A stretch of DNA of 64,000 bases, taken from Actinacidiphila paucisporea (GTDB lineage Bacteria > Actinomycetota > Actinomycetes > Streptomycetales > Streptomycetaceae). The notes below the pieces were generated by a model that saw nothing but the letters and a program-made list of their open reading frames with translations, was not told where the DNA came from and made no database searches. The stretch is from positions 124,001 to 188,000 of the forward strand of contig NZ_FRBI01000010.1 in the NCBI RefSeq assembly GCF_900142575.1, written 5' to 3'. The number at the start of each line of letters is the position of its first letter. Position 1 is the stretch's first letter. Shown here piece by piece: positions 44,295 through 53,687 of this stretch. Made by a program: the position numbers and the translations under genes.

Positions 44295-44831
44295 TCAGCC
44301 CTTGCGGACCGCCACGATCTCCAGGCTGATCGCGGTCGTGTCGTTGATGAAGGCCGAGCCCTTGGTCACGCCGAGCGCCTTGTTGCTGATCTGGGTGGAG
44401 GCCGAGAAGGTGGCCACCGACGTGCCGTCGGCGCCGGTCTCGAAACCCTTGGGCGAGAGCGCCAGCGTCACCTTCTCGGTGGCCGCGAGCACGGTCAGGT
44501 CGCCGTCGACCAGGAAGCCGTCGCCGTCGGCCCGTACCCCGGTCGAGGTGAAGGTGATCGTCGGATACCGCTCGGCGTCCAGGTACCCGGCGCGCTTGAG
44601 GTCCCGGTCGCGGTTGGGCATCCCGGTGTTCAGGGAGGCGCTCTGGATGACCGCGCTGACCGACGAGTCGAGGGGGTCCTCCTTTAACACGACGGTGCCC
44701 TCGACGTCGGCGAAGGTACCTCGGGTCTTCCAGAAGCCGAGTGCGCGCGCCAGGAAGGCGATCTCGCTGCGGGCGGCGTCGATCACCCACGTGCCGGCCT
44801 GGTAACCGGGAATGCTGACCTGCGTGGACAT
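44295..44831 (-). CDS. YceI-family (polyisoprenoid-binding lipocalin-like) protein
   Basis: A 178-residue protein with the YceI pattern: GTWVIDAARSEIAFLARALGFWKTRGTF near the start, a middle PTITFTS and a terminal ISLEIVAVRKG. YceI proteins form a beta barrel that binds long isoprenoid chains, which fits the terpenoid genes to the right. No signal peptide is seen from the chosen ATG 44831. Codon 49 (44685-44687) is TTA. The 225-nt gap upstream to the SARP gene holds nothing that I recognise. Confidence 0.88.
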   Translation of the reverse strand: MSTQVSIPGYQAGTWVIDAARSEIAFLARALGFWKTRGTFADVEGTVVLKEDPLDSSVSAVIQSASLNTGMPNRDRDLKRAGYLDAERYPTITFTSTGVRADGDGFLVDGDLTVLAATEKVTLALSPKGFETGADGTSVATFSASTQISNKALGVTKGSAFINDTTAISLEIVAVRKG

Positions 44832-45056
44832 GGTGTGGAGTGCTCCTCGCGGTGGAATCGAACCGGAACAGCTGGTGAAGGTGATGCGGGAGTGCTCACG
44901 CCGTCCCGTACGGAGCAACCCGCGGGACGGGCTCGCACAGTGCGTCACCAATCATGACACGGAGCTGATCCACCACCTCACGCGGCGTCAGGAACCGCCG
45001 CCCCGGACCCTTCTCGGCGGCGCTCGCCGCGGCCGGTCCGCCCCCTCCGGGCCGGG

Positions 45057-46157
45057 CTACTGGACCCGCCCGGGGGCTCGCAGCTCCGGGGCCTGGCGGA
45101 GGATCTCCAGCTCCAGGTGCTGGAGGGCGGGGCTGGGGGAGATGCCCAAGTCCTCGACCATGCGCTTCTGGTGGGCTCGCAGGACGGACAGGGCGTTGGC
45201 CTGGCGGCCGGCGCGGTAGAGGGCCAGGCTCAGCAGCTCGCAGCCGTACTCGCGCAAGGGGTGGGCCTGGGTGAAGGCGGCCAGTTCGGGGACCGCGAGT
45301 TCGTGGTTGCCCACGGCGATCAGGGTGGCGCAGCGGCCCTCGATCATGGACAGGCGGAGTTCTTCGAGGCGGACCGCCGCCGGGGTGACGTGGCGGGCGG
45401 CGGACACCTCGGCGTAGGCCTCGCCGCGCCACAGGGCGAGGCCGGCTTCGAAAGCGTGCAGGGCGCGTTGCGGGTCGCCCCGGTCCAATGCCTGCCAGCC
45501 GGCGGTGGCACTCTCCCCGAAGCGGTGGGCGTCGACCTCGACGGCCCGGCTGTCGAGCAGGTAGCTGCGGCCGCGGGTGCACAGCACGGTGGCGGGGGTG
45601 CGCGGTGCGCGGTGCGGTTCCAGCGCGCGGCGCAGGTTGGCGATGTAGGCGTGCAGGGAGGTGATCGCGGACTGCGGCGGGCGGCCGTCCCACAGCGCCT
45701 CGACCAGCATGTCGACGGAGACCGGCTGGCCGACCTGGCTCACCAGCAGGGCGAGCGCGGCGCGCTGCTTGGGCGCGCCCAGGTCCACCAGCCGTCCGTC
45801 GACGTAGGCCTCGATCGAGCCGAGGACGCGGAATTCGACCGCGGCCGCGGGAGCGGCCACGGGGCTCAGCACCCGACGGGACGACGGGACGGCGGCCGCC
45901 GTGAGGTGGTCGTCCCTGCGCCGGGGCGTGATGTCGAGCTCCAGCGCCTTGCTGACGTAGCTCTTGAGCGTCTCGTTGGCCCGCCTCAACTCCCAGACCT
46001 CGCGCTCCAGTTCCGCGATACGCCGGGCGCTGCCGCCGGGGCCCTCACTTCCCGGGGGCAGCTGCCCCGGCTCGGTCGCTTTTCCGTGCTCCTCGACCGC
46101 CACCGGGACGGCGGTCAAGGTGCGGCGGACTTCTCTGTCCAACGGTTTCGCGTGCAT
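45057..46157 (-). CDS. SARP-family activator with an IS3 OrfA-like coiled-coil N-terminus
   Basis: A 366-residue regulator. The C-terminal 255 residues are a standard SARP: winged helix (VEFRLVLG-like start, KQRAALALLVSQVGQPVSVDMLVEALW) and BTAD (LREYGCELLSLALYRAGRQANAL). The N-terminal part contains RIAELEREVWELRRANETLK (coded near 45,950-46,020), which closely matches the leucine-zipper end of IS3-family OrfA transposase proteins, an odd fusion for a SARP. ATG 46157 with GGGGGC upstream is preferred; an ATG at 46190 is in frame. Likely activates the terpenoid or diazo operon (inference). Confidence 0.85.
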   Translation of the reverse strand: MHAKPLDREVRRTLTAVPVAVEEHGKATEPGQLPPGSEGPGGSARRIAELEREVWELRRANETLKSYVSKALELDITPRRRDDHLTAAAVPSSRRVLSPVAAPAAAVEFRVLGSIEAYVDGRLVDLGAPKQRAALALLVSQVGQPVSVDMLVEALWDGRPPQSAITSLHAYIANLRRALEPHRAPRTPATVLCTRGRSYLLDSRAVEVDAHRFGESATAGWQALDRGDPQRALHAFEAGLALWRGEAYAEVSAARHVTPAAVRLEELRLSMIEGRCATLIAVGNHELAVPELAAFTQAHPLREYGCELLSLALYRAGRQANALSVLRAHQKRMVEDLGISPSPALQHLELEILRQAPELRAPGRVQ

Positions 46158-46220
46158 AGAGACTGCCCCCGTGAGTGAGTGTCCGGACATGCCCCGGACG
46201 GCGCGTTCGGCAGGAGTCGG

Positions 46221-48332
46221 TTACCTGCCGCTGAGCGAGGGAACGGGATCGACGTCGCCCACCTGCGGCAGGGCGTCGTCCTGCCGCCGGAAGAGGCCGC
46301 TGGGCCACCACATCCACCGGCCGACGTCCAGGGTGAGCGCGGTGACCAGCACCGAGCGGACCACGATCGTGTCGAGCAGGACGCCGAAGGCCACCGCGAA
46401 GCCCAGCTCCGCGGCGAAGACCATCGGCAGCGAGCCCATCGCCCCGAAGGTGCCGGCGAGCACCAGGCCCGCCGAGGTGATGACACCGCCGGTGGAGGAC
46501 AGGCCGGTCAGCGCGGCCCGCCTGGTGCCCTGCCGCTGTGCTTCCTCGCGGATGCGGGTGACCAGGAAGATGTTGTAGTCGATGCCCAGGGCGACCAGGA
46601 AGACGAACGCCAGCAGCGGGAAGGACGCGTCGGCCCCGGCGAAGTGGAAGACGTGCTCGAACACCAGGCTGCTCACGCCCAGAGCGGCGCCGAACGACAG
46701 CAGCACCGTGGCCATCAGCACCAGCGGCGCGACCACCGCCCGCAGCAGCAGCCCCAGGATGAGCAGCACGACGAGCAGGACCAGCGGGATGATCACCTTG
46801 TCGTCGCGGGTCGCCGCGTCCTCGGTGTCCACCATGATGGCGGTGCTGCCGCCGACCTGCGCGTCGGCGCCGGCGATCCGGTGGACCGCGTCACGGGCCC
46901 GGTCGACGGTCCGCCTCGCCGCGTCGCTGCTGGGCTCGTCCTTCAACTGGGCCAGCAGCACCGCCTCACCGCCCTTGACCACCGGGTCCTGGACGCCGGC
47001 GAAACCGGACACGCCGTTCAGCGCCGCCTTGACCTGGCCGGCCGCCGCGGCCCTGGTCACCACGTAGACGGGGTCGCCCGACCCGGCGGGGAAGTGCTGG
47101 GCGCGTACGTCCTCGCCGACCGCCATCTGCGGCTTGTTCGTGAACTGGTCCTTGTTGGCCAGACCCGAGGCGTTGAGCCCGACGGTGCCGAGCGCCAGCG
47201 CGGCGAGCGCCAGCGCGGTGCCCGCCCACACCAGGCGCGGGCGGCCGGCGATGGCCTTGCCGACCCGGCTCCAGACGCCTTCCTTCCGTACCGCCTCGGC
47301 GCCGTGGGCCGGCTTGGCGGGCCAGAAGATCCACCGGCCGCAGGCGACCAGCAGGGCCGGCATCAGGGTGACCATGGCGAGCAGGCCGACCACCACGGCG
47401 ATGGCGCAGGCCGGGCCCATGCCCTTGGTGGAGTTCAGCTCCGCGAAGCTCAGCAGCAGCAGGCTGACCGCGACGGTCGCCGCGCTGGCCACGATCGCGG
47501 GGCCGGAGCGGTAGAGGGCCTCGGCCATCGCGTCGTGCCGGTCCTCGTGCCGCAAAAGCTCCTCGCGGTAACGGGAGATCAGCAGCAGCGCGTAGTCCGT
47601 GGCGGCGCCGAAGATCAGCACGACCAGGATGAAACTGGTCTGCTTGTTGATGACCAGGCCGGCGTGCCGCGCCAGCACGTAGATGAGCGCCTCGGCGCCG
47701 AGCAGGGCCACGCCGACGGTGATCAGCGGCAGCAGGGGGAGCAGCGGGCTGCGGTAGGTGAGCAGCAGGATCGCGACGACGACCACCGCGGTGATGGTCG
47801 TCAGCGCGCCGCCGCCGCTGAAGGCCTTGATGGAGTCGGCGCCGTATCCGGCCGGTCCGGCGACGTGGAAGCCGAGGCCGTCGGCGCCCTTGTCGCCGAT
47901 CACGGTCATGTCGTCGACGACCTTGCCGAGCCCTTCCCAGCCGGTGTTGTCCTTGTGGACCTGGACGACGGTCTGGATGGCCTTCCCGTCGTCGGATATC
48001 ACCGGGCCCTGCGGCCGTCCCACGACGTTGTCGATGCCGAGGAAGGCCTTGGCGTCGGCCTGCGCCTTGGCCATGTCGGCGTCGGTGACGCCGCCGGCCC
48101 GGTCGTAGACCACGATCGCCGGCACGGTGTCGGCGGGCATCAGCTTCTCGGCGCGCTGGACGACCGCGGTGGACTCCGCGTTGCCGGGCAGCCAGGCCGA
48201 GTTGTCGTTCTGCTCCGCGCCGGAGAGCTTCCCGGCGAACATCATCGCGGGAACGAGCAGGACGGCCCAGATCGCGATGACGACCCACTTGCCCACCCGC
48301 CCGCTGGGCAAGGCGGCCAGTTTTCGCATCAT
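46221..48332 (-). CDS. MMPL-family (RND superfamily) exporter
   Basis: A 703-residue membrane protein with two repeats of six transmembrane helices and large loops after the first helix of each half. Conserved are GAATDYALLLISRYREEL in the first half and ALGIDYNIFLVTRIREEA in the second, the family's Asp-Tyr motifs that pass protons. MMPL proteins export lipids and hydrophobic products, suitable for a prenylated compound. It ends with TAA, and a 7-bp hairpin overlaps the last codons. GGAG precedes ATG 48332. Confidence 0.92.
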   Translation of the reverse strand: MMRKLAALPSGRVGKWVVIAIWAVLLVPAMMFAGKLSGAEQNDNSAWLPGNAESTAVVQRAEKLMPADTVPAIVVYDRAGGVTDADMAKAQADAKAFLGIDNVVGRPQGPVISDDGKAIQTVVQVHKDNTGWEGLGKVVDDMTVIGDKGADGLGFHVAGPAGYGADSIKAFSGGGALTTITAVVVVAILLLTYRSPLLPLLPLITVGVALLGAEALIYVLARHAGLVINKQTSFILVVLIFGAATDYALLLISRYREELLRHEDRHDAMAEALYRSGPAIVASAATVAVSLLLLSFAELNSTKGMGPACAIAVVVGLLAMVTLMPALLVACGRWIFWPAKPAHGAEAVRKEGVWSRVGKAIAGRPRLVWAGTALALAALALGTVGLNASGLANKDQFTNKPQMAVGEDVRAQHFPAGSGDPVYVVTRAAAAGQVKAALNGVSGFAGVQDPVVKGGEAVLLAQLKDEPSSDAARRTVDRARDAVHRIAGADAQVGGSTAIMVDTEDAATRDDKVIIPLVLLVVLLILGLLLRAVVAPLVLMATVLLSFGAALGVSSLVFEHVFHFAGADASFPLLAFVFLVALGIDYNIFLVTRIREEAQRQGTRRAALTGLSSTGGVITSAGLVLAGTFGAMGSLPMVFAAELGFAVAFGVLLDTIVVRSVLVTALTLDVGRWMWWPSGLFRRQDDALPQVGDVDPVPSLSGR

Positions 48333-48420
48333 GCCGTTATCTCCGAGTTCTTTGTGGGGGTGAAGGGGTGAACGGGGCCGTCCCGGCCTTCTGACCGGGT
48401 GTCAGGAGGCCGGGAGGCCG

Positions 48421-50052
48421 TCAGGCGTGCAGTACGGTCCGCGGGTCCAGGACCTGCGCCCGTACGTGCCCGAGTGCGAGCAGCACCGGGATGTCGGTGA
48501 GCAGGGGGAAGTGGTAGGCGAAGGGGCGCGGGCCGACCATGTCGGGCGGGCCGCCGTAGCTGCCGTCGGCCTTCTGCTGGGCGAGCAGCCAGGTCAGGGC
48601 GCGGCTGACGGCCGCCGGATCGTCGGAGTAGCACAGCGTGATCAGGCCGTAGGCGGTGCTGATGTCGTCGCTGGCGTCGCCGGGCTGCATGCCCCAGCCG
48701 CCGTCGTCGTTCTGCGTCTCGCGCACCGTCCGCTCGATACGGGCGGCCATCGCGGCGGCGCGCGGGTTGTCCCGGCCCGCCGTGCAGGTGGCCAGCCGGA
48801 CCCGGAAGAGGCTGTGCAGGCGGCTGCGGCTCCAGCCGGGCTCGAAGCTGCCGTCGGCGAACTGGTTGTCGGCGAGGAAGGCCAGCGCCTTCTCCCGGGC
48901 CGGCGCGGTCGCCGGGTGCGGGGCGAGCGCGCAGACCGCGGCGGCGGTCATGCACGGCTCGGAGGAGGCGCCGGCGACGTAGGTCGGGAATCCGCCGTCC
49001 GCGCCCTGCACGGCCAGCAGCGCGTCGATCCCGCGCCGTATCGCGCCGGCGTGCGTGACCGGGTCGACGGCCTGCAGGAACTCCAGGGCGCAGGACGTGT
49101 CGTCGACGTCGTTCTGCGCGACGATCGTCGACATCGACCAGCCGCCGGTCAGCGCGGCGCCGCGGGACAGGGAGCGCAGCGGGGCGCCGCCCTGGTGGGC
49201 GCCGAGCATCGTCGCCATGCGGCCGAGCAGCGCCGGGTCGGCGCCCGCCGCGTGCAGGGCCAGACCGCCGGTGGAGGTGCACCAGTTGTGCATCTCCAGG
49301 ACGAACGGGAAGCCGCCGTCGGTGCGCTGGTGGGCCAGCAGCGTCTCGACGCCGCGCCGCACGGTCTCCTCCTGGCCGGGTTGCCCGGCCAGCGCGTGCA
49401 GCGCCAGCAGGTGCATCAGCGCGTAACCCTCCCACACCGTGCCGCCCGGGTCGGTGGCCAGCAGGGTCTCCAGCGCGGCCTCGGTGACGCGGTTCCGCAC
49501 GCCCATGGCGCCGGCCAGGATCAGCGTGATGGACGCCTGCTGCACGGCGGCCCAGGAGTGCAGCGGGTCGGTGGGGGCCTGCCCGCCGCCGGGGAGTTCG
49601 GCGTCGGCCGGCAGCGGGCAGCCGAGCACGCAGAGCACCGCGTAGACCATCAGGCGGCGCCGCACCGAGATGAAGCCGGGCGCGGCGGCCAGGACGCCGG
49701 ACGCCAGGGTGCCGACCAGGGCGCTGTCGCCGCCGGGCTCGCGGCCCACCGCGCCGCCGACGGCCAGCGAGGCGAGCACCAGGTCGAGACGGTCCTGGGA
49801 CTCCTGGTGGCCGCGCAGGTAGGCCAGGAGGCGGTCCCTGGCAGGGGACTCGGCGCCGATCCGGGTCATCAGCGCCAGCGCGAGGGCGGATTCGAGCACT
49901 CTGCTCTCGCAGGTCTCGCGTATCGCGCCGTCCGGGTCGGCTCTGCCGCTGACGTGCGCGACCAGCCGGGAGGTGGCCTGGCGCACCGCGTCCGGGTCGA
50001 TGTCGTCGGAAAGCCGCAGCGGGGCCGGGCGCGCAGCGTTCGCAATCTTCAT
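48421..50052 (-). CDS. Class II terpene cyclase-like protein (DxDD)
   Basis: A 543-residue alpha-barrel protein of the squalene-hopene/class II diterpene cyclase superfamily. The protonating motif is NDVDDTS (Asp-Val-Asp-Asp at 315-318). QW-type repeats recur: HQRTDGGFPF, VQGADGGFP, QNDDGGWGM and QQKADGSYGG. No class I DDxxD domain is present. It would cyclise a geranylgeranyl, farnesyl or prenylated-aromatic chain by protonation. Clean GGAG before ATG 50052. The neighbours are an aromatic prenyltransferase and two oxidases, which suggests a cyclised meroterpenoid. Confidence 0.85.
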   Translation of the reverse strand: MKIANAARPAPLRLSDDIDPDAVRQATSRLVAHVSGRADPDGAIRETCESRVLESALALALMTRIGAESPARDRLLAYLRGHQESQDRLDLVLASLAVGGAVGREPGGDSALVGTLASGVLAAAPGFISVRRRLMVYAVLCVLGCPLPADAELPGGGQAPTDPLHSWAAVQQASITLILAGAMGVRNRVTEAALETLLATDPGGTVWEGYALMHLLALHALAGQPGQEETVRRGVETLLAHQRTDGGFPFVLEMHNWCTSTGGLALHAAGADPALLGRMATMLGAHQGGAPLRSLSRGAALTGGWSMSTIVAQNDVDDTSCALEFLQAVDPVTHAGAIRRGIDALLAVQGADGGFPTYVAGASSEPCMTAAAVCALAPHPATAPAREKALAFLADNQFADGSFEPGWSRSRLHSLFRVRLATCTAGRDNPRAAAMAARIERTVRETQNDDGGWGMQPGDASDDISTAYGLITLCYSDDPAAVSRALTWLLAQQKADGSYGGPPDMVGPRPFAYHFPLLTDIPVLLALGHVRAQVLDPRTVLHA

Positions 50053-50183
50053 GGAGTGCTCCTGTCTGGGCCGGCCGAACCGGCGGGAAGGGCTGGTGGC
50101 GCCGTGCGGCGGCGCGCCGGGCCGCGGAGGAAGGGGGGCCCGGCCCCGCCCCGGTGCGAGCGGCGGGCGGAGCCGGGCGCCGG

Positions 50184-51701
50184 TCAGCGGACGCTCTGCG
50201 CGAACCGGAAGAACTGGTAGGGGTCGTACTTCGACTTGACCCGGGCCAGCCGCGGGTAGTTCTCGGCGTAGTAGGAGCGCCGCCAGTCGGGCAGGCGCGG
50301 GTCGATGAAGTTCTGGTAGGTCTCGCCGTTGGAGTAGGGGTCGATGGCCGCGAAGCCGCCGTCGACGTAGGCCCAGGCGGCCTCCTTGGCCTCGGTGGGG
50401 ACCGGAGCGGCGGCCTCCGAGGTGAGGAAGCTGACCGAGAAGAGGCTGTCGCGGTGGACGTAGGCGGAGGCGTCGCGCGGCAGCGTGTTGGCCTGGCCGC
50501 CGAGGGCGGAGATCTGCAGCTGGCGCATCTGCCCCGGGTAGCGGTGGTCGACGAAGGCGTCGAGCGCCTTGGACCAGCCCTCGCGCGGCATCGCGTCCTC
50601 GAACAGGCGGCTGCGCCAGGCGCCGAAGGCCGGGCGCTGGATGTGCCCGTCGGCGGAGGTGTCGACGCGGTGGCACTGCTGCACCGACAGCTCGGAGCAC
50701 TGGTAGAGCTGCATCAGCACGTTGCGGTAGGGGGCGGTGAACTTCTGCTGGAAGACCGTGGGCCGGCCGACCAGCGAGAGCAGCCGGGCGATCTCGGCGT
50801 CGAAGGCCGGGCCGGTGTCCACCGAGGCGAGGAAGACCGCGGCGCTCGGCACGGTGCCCGGACCGGCGTCGGTGAGCGTGACGTTGACGCCGCTGCCGAT
50901 CGTCCAGGGCGCGTCGGGCAGCCACCTGGCCCAGCCGTCCAGCATGTCCAGGGCCTGGTCGAAGGGCCACACCATGTTGATGGCGGCCACGTTGGTCAGC
51001 GGCGAGGGGGTGACGTCGTAGGAGGTCACGACCCCGAAGTTGCCGCCGCCACCGCCGCGCAGGGCCCAGAAGAGGTCCTTGTGCGAGTCGGGCGAGGCGG
51101 TGACGGTACGCCCGTCGGCGAGCACCACCTGCGCCGAGGTGACCTTGTCGGCGGCGATGCCGATGCTGCGGGTGAACAGGCCCATGCCGCCGCCCTGGAA
51201 GAACCCGCCGGCCGCGACGGTGGGGCAGTAGCCGCCGGAGATGCCCAGGCCGCTGGGCGCGAGGGTGTCCATGATGTCGACGAGCTGGGCGCCGGTCCCG
51301 ATCCGCACGGTGCCGTCGCCGGGCACCACGGAGTTGAGCGAGGAGACGTCGACGACCAGGCCGGGGGTGGTGGAGTAGCCGGCCGCGCTGTGGCCGCCGC
51401 TGCGCGCGGCGACGGGGATGCCCTCGCCCTCGGCGAAGCGCAGGCAGGCGGCGACGTCGGCGGGGGAGGCGCAGTAGGCGACCGCCTTGGGGTTGGTCGA
51501 GTCGAACTCGACCTGGTAGAGCTGCTTGGCCTTCTGGTAGTCCGCGTCGGTCGGGAGCACCAGGCGGCCCTGGAGCCGGTCGCCGAGCCGGCTCCACTTG
51601 GTGGCCGAGGCGTTGGCCTTGGCCTGCGTGGCGCCGGCCAGCACCGTCCCGGCCACCGCGGCACCACCGGCGCCGGCGAGGAAGGACCTTCTGTTGATCA
51701 T
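50184..51701 (-). CDS. BBE-like FAD-linked oxidase with Tat signal
   Basis: A 505-residue flavoprotein of the berberine-bridge-enzyme family. The N-terminus MINRRSFLAGAGGAAVAG is a twin-arginine signal, so the enzyme is predicted to be exported. The two residues that bind FAD covalently are present: His in ARSGGHSAAG and Cys in GGYCPTVAAGG. The C-terminal berberine-bridge tail ends YDPYQFFRFAQSV. BBE enzymes oxidise phenolics and close rings; actinomycete members act on meroterpenoids (family knowledge). Export implies a late step outside the cytoplasm. Confidence 0.88.
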   Translation of the reverse strand: MINRRSFLAGAGGAAVAGTVLAGATQAKANASATKWSRLGDRLQGRLVLPTDADYQKAKQLYQVEFDSTNPKAVAYCASPADVAACLRFAEGEGIPVAARSGGHSAAGYSTTPGLVVDVSSLNSVVPGDGTVRIGTGAQLVDIMDTLAPSGLGISGGYCPTVAAGGFFQGGGMGLFTRSIGIAADKVTSAQVVLADGRTVTASPDSHKDLFWALRGGGGGNFGVVTSYDVTPSPLTNVAAINMVWPFDQALDMLDGWARWLPDAPWTIGSGVNVTLTDAGPGTVPSAAVFLASVDTGPAFDAEIARLLSLVGRPTVFQQKFTAPYRNVLMQLYQCSELSVQQCHRVDTSADGHIQRPAFGAWRSRLFEDAMPREGWSKALDAFVDHRYPGQMRQLQISALGGQANTLPRDASAYVHRDSLFSVSFLTSEAAAPVPTEAKEAAWAYVDGGFAAIDPYSNGETYQNFIDPRLPDWRRSYYAENYPRLARVKSKYDPYQFFRFAQSVR

Positions 51702-51795
51702 GCTGTTTCTTCCGTCTTCGTCAGGGCGTGCCGCGCGGGACACGCCTGATCGGGCGTCTGGTCGGGTCTCGAAGGAGACGGGCCGGGGCGGGCGG

Positions 51796-53568
51796 TCACG
51801 AGGCCCGGTGGCCCAGGACGAGGGAGAGCGCCTCGGTCAGCGCGCCCGCGGCGTCCGCCTCGGCGCCGGTCGCACGCCAGGCCACGTGCTGGTCGGGCCG
51901 GACCAGGACGGCGCCCGCCCCGCCCGTCTCGCGCAGGTGCTCCCAGGTGCCGTCGGCGTCGGCGTAGTCGCCGCCCTCGCCGATCCGCACCGCGGTCACC
52001 GGGACGGAGAGCTTCTCGGCCGCCAGCGTGGCGGCCTCGGCCCACGCGGCCCCCTCGGAGCCGGTGATCAGGACGAAACCGGCGCCGGAGCCGACCAGGT
52101 CGTGGGTGGAGAGCCGCTGCCCGTCCCGCTCGATCCAGGCGTGCGGCAGCAGGTGGCCGGGGCGGGTGGTGGGCCGGTAGGTGTCGCCCAGCGGCGAGCG
52201 GGCCGGCGGGCGGCTGCCGTCGGGGACGACCGCGCCCTGCTCGTAGGAGAAACCGGTCTCCACGTCGATGGCCTGGCACTCGCCGCGGTGGGTGGCGAAG
52301 ATCTCCGCGGCCCTGGCGCGCTGCGCGGCGCCGATCGGGGTGGGCGCGAAGAAGCCGAAGAAGACCCCCGCGCGGCGCTCCGGCGGCACGTGCGGGCCGA
52401 GGCCCAGCGCGGCGTCGATGACGACCAGGTGGTTGGCGGAGGCGGACATCGCCCAGCCGAGGTTGAACTGGCCGACCGGCCGGCGCTCGGCCTCGTAGGC
52501 GTCGAGCAGGCTGTCGTCGGCGCCGCCGGAGATCACCGAGGCGAGCTTCCAGGCGAGGTTGTGCACGTCCTGGATGCCGGAGTTCAGGCCCAGGCCGACG
52601 GCGGGCGGCTGCCGGTGGGCGGCGTCGCCGGCCAGGAAGACCCGGCCGTGGCGGTAGTGCTCGGCGAGCACCGCCTCCACGGTCCAGCTGGTCACCTCGT
52701 GCAGGGTCAGTTCGAGGTCGGGCAGGCCGAGGACCTCGCGGATACGGCCGACGACCGCCTGCTCGTCATCGCGGTCGATGCCCGCGAGCGGCAGGTGGAT
52801 GCCCCACTGCTCGCAGTTCTTGCCCCAGGTCGGGCCCATCTCGATGAGCGCGCTCGACAGGTCGGGGCGCATCGGGTTGAGGAACCAGGTGATGAGCGAG
52901 CCCTCGTTCCACCACTGCGACAGGTCGGCGGAGAAATACGCCGTGGTCGCGTCGAACAGGGCGGGCATGCCCTCCATGCGGGCGCCGATCGCCGGGCCGA
53001 CCGTACGGCCGGCGTCGGCGGCGATGACGTAGCGCGCGACGACCGTGGTGGTCTCGCCGGTCTCGGCGGAGCGGATCTCGGCGGTGACGCTCTCGCCGCC
53101 CTCGTCCTGGGTCAGCGAGACCAGCTCATGGCCGAACAGCACCTTCCCGGGGTTGCGCTGCTCGGCGTGCCGGCGCAGCACCGGCTCCAGCCGCAGCTGC
53201 GGCAGCTTGACCGGCAGCACCGGTCCGGCCGCCTCGTACGCCTCGCGCAGCGCGCCGCCGCCGAAGCCGTCCATCTCGTGGATGAGCCGCCCGTCGAGCG
53301 GGCCCTGGCCGGTGAGCGTGGTCTGCCAGCGCACCTTGCCGAACTGCTCGGGGCTCGCGCCCAGTTCGAGCACGTCGTCGGCCAGGCCGTGCTGGCGGAA
53401 GATCTCCATGGTGCGCTGGTTGACGTAGTGCGCCTTCGGCAGGCGCGAGGTGTCCGCGCGGCGCTCCACCAGCAGGTGGCCGACGCCGTGGTCGGACAGG
53501 AAGGTGGAGGCGGACAGGCCGGCGCCGCCGCCGCCCACGATCAGTACCGGAACTTCTACGGTGCCCAA
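51796..53568 (-). CDS. FAD-dependent aromatic hydroxylase (group A, PheA/TfdB type)
   Basis: A 590-residue monooxygenase. The dinucleotide motif is VLIVGGGGAGLSASTFL, and the FAD-binding motif is GRVFLAGDAAHRQPPAVGLGLNSGIQDVHNLAWKL. The C-terminal thioredoxin-like domain (about 430-590) marks the phenol-hydroxylase branch. It probably hydroxylates the aromatic ring or epoxidises the prenyl chain (inference). TTG 53568 is chosen for the AAGGA 7 nt upstream; more distal ATGs lie in a poorly coding segment. Confidence 0.87.
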   Translation of the reverse strand: MGTVEVPVLIVGGGGAGLSASTFLSDHGVGHLLVERRADTSRLPKAHYVNQRTMEIFRQHGLADDVLELGASPEQFGKVRWQTTLTGQGPLDGRLIHEMDGFGGGALREAYEAAGPVLPVKLPQLRLEPVLRRHAEQRNPGKVLFGHELVSLTQDEGGESVTAEIRSAETGETTTVVARYVIAADAGRTVGPAIGARMEGMPALFDATTAYFSADLSQWWNEGSLITWFLNPMRPDLSSALIEMGPTWGKNCEQWGIHLPLAGIDRDDEQAVVGRIREVLGLPDLELTLHEVTSWTVEAVLAEHYRHGRVFLAGDAAHRQPPAVGLGLNSGIQDVHNLAWKLASVISGGADDSLLDAYEAERRPVGQFNLGWAMSASANHLVVIDAALGLGPHVPPERRAGVFFGFFAPTPIGAAQRARAAEIFATHRGECQAIDVETGFSYEQGAVVPDGSRPPARSPLGDTYRPTTRPGHLLPHAWIERDGQRLSTHDLVGSGAGFVLITGSEGAAWAEAATLAAEKLSVPVTAVRIGEGGDYADADGTWEHLRETGGAGAVLVRPDQHVAWRATGAEADAAGALTEALSLVLGHRAS

Positions 53569-53687
53569 GGTTTCGTCCTTCCGGGAGTGCGGCCGGGCGG
53601 CAGGAAGCATCCGACGTCCGCCGGGCCACAGGGAGTTCAAGAAAACGAGCGACGCCATTTCAGGCGGGGGAAGCGAGCGGGGCGGGG

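Noticed and set aside
45933..46022. Insertion sequence remnant
   Set aside because: Only a short OrfA-like coiled coil within an intact SARP frame; no inverted repeats, OrfB or target duplication seen.
46208..46230. Terminator after the MMPL gene
   Set aside because: The 7-bp stem overlaps the last codons and the stop, and the next gene follows in the same direction; too weak for a separate call.
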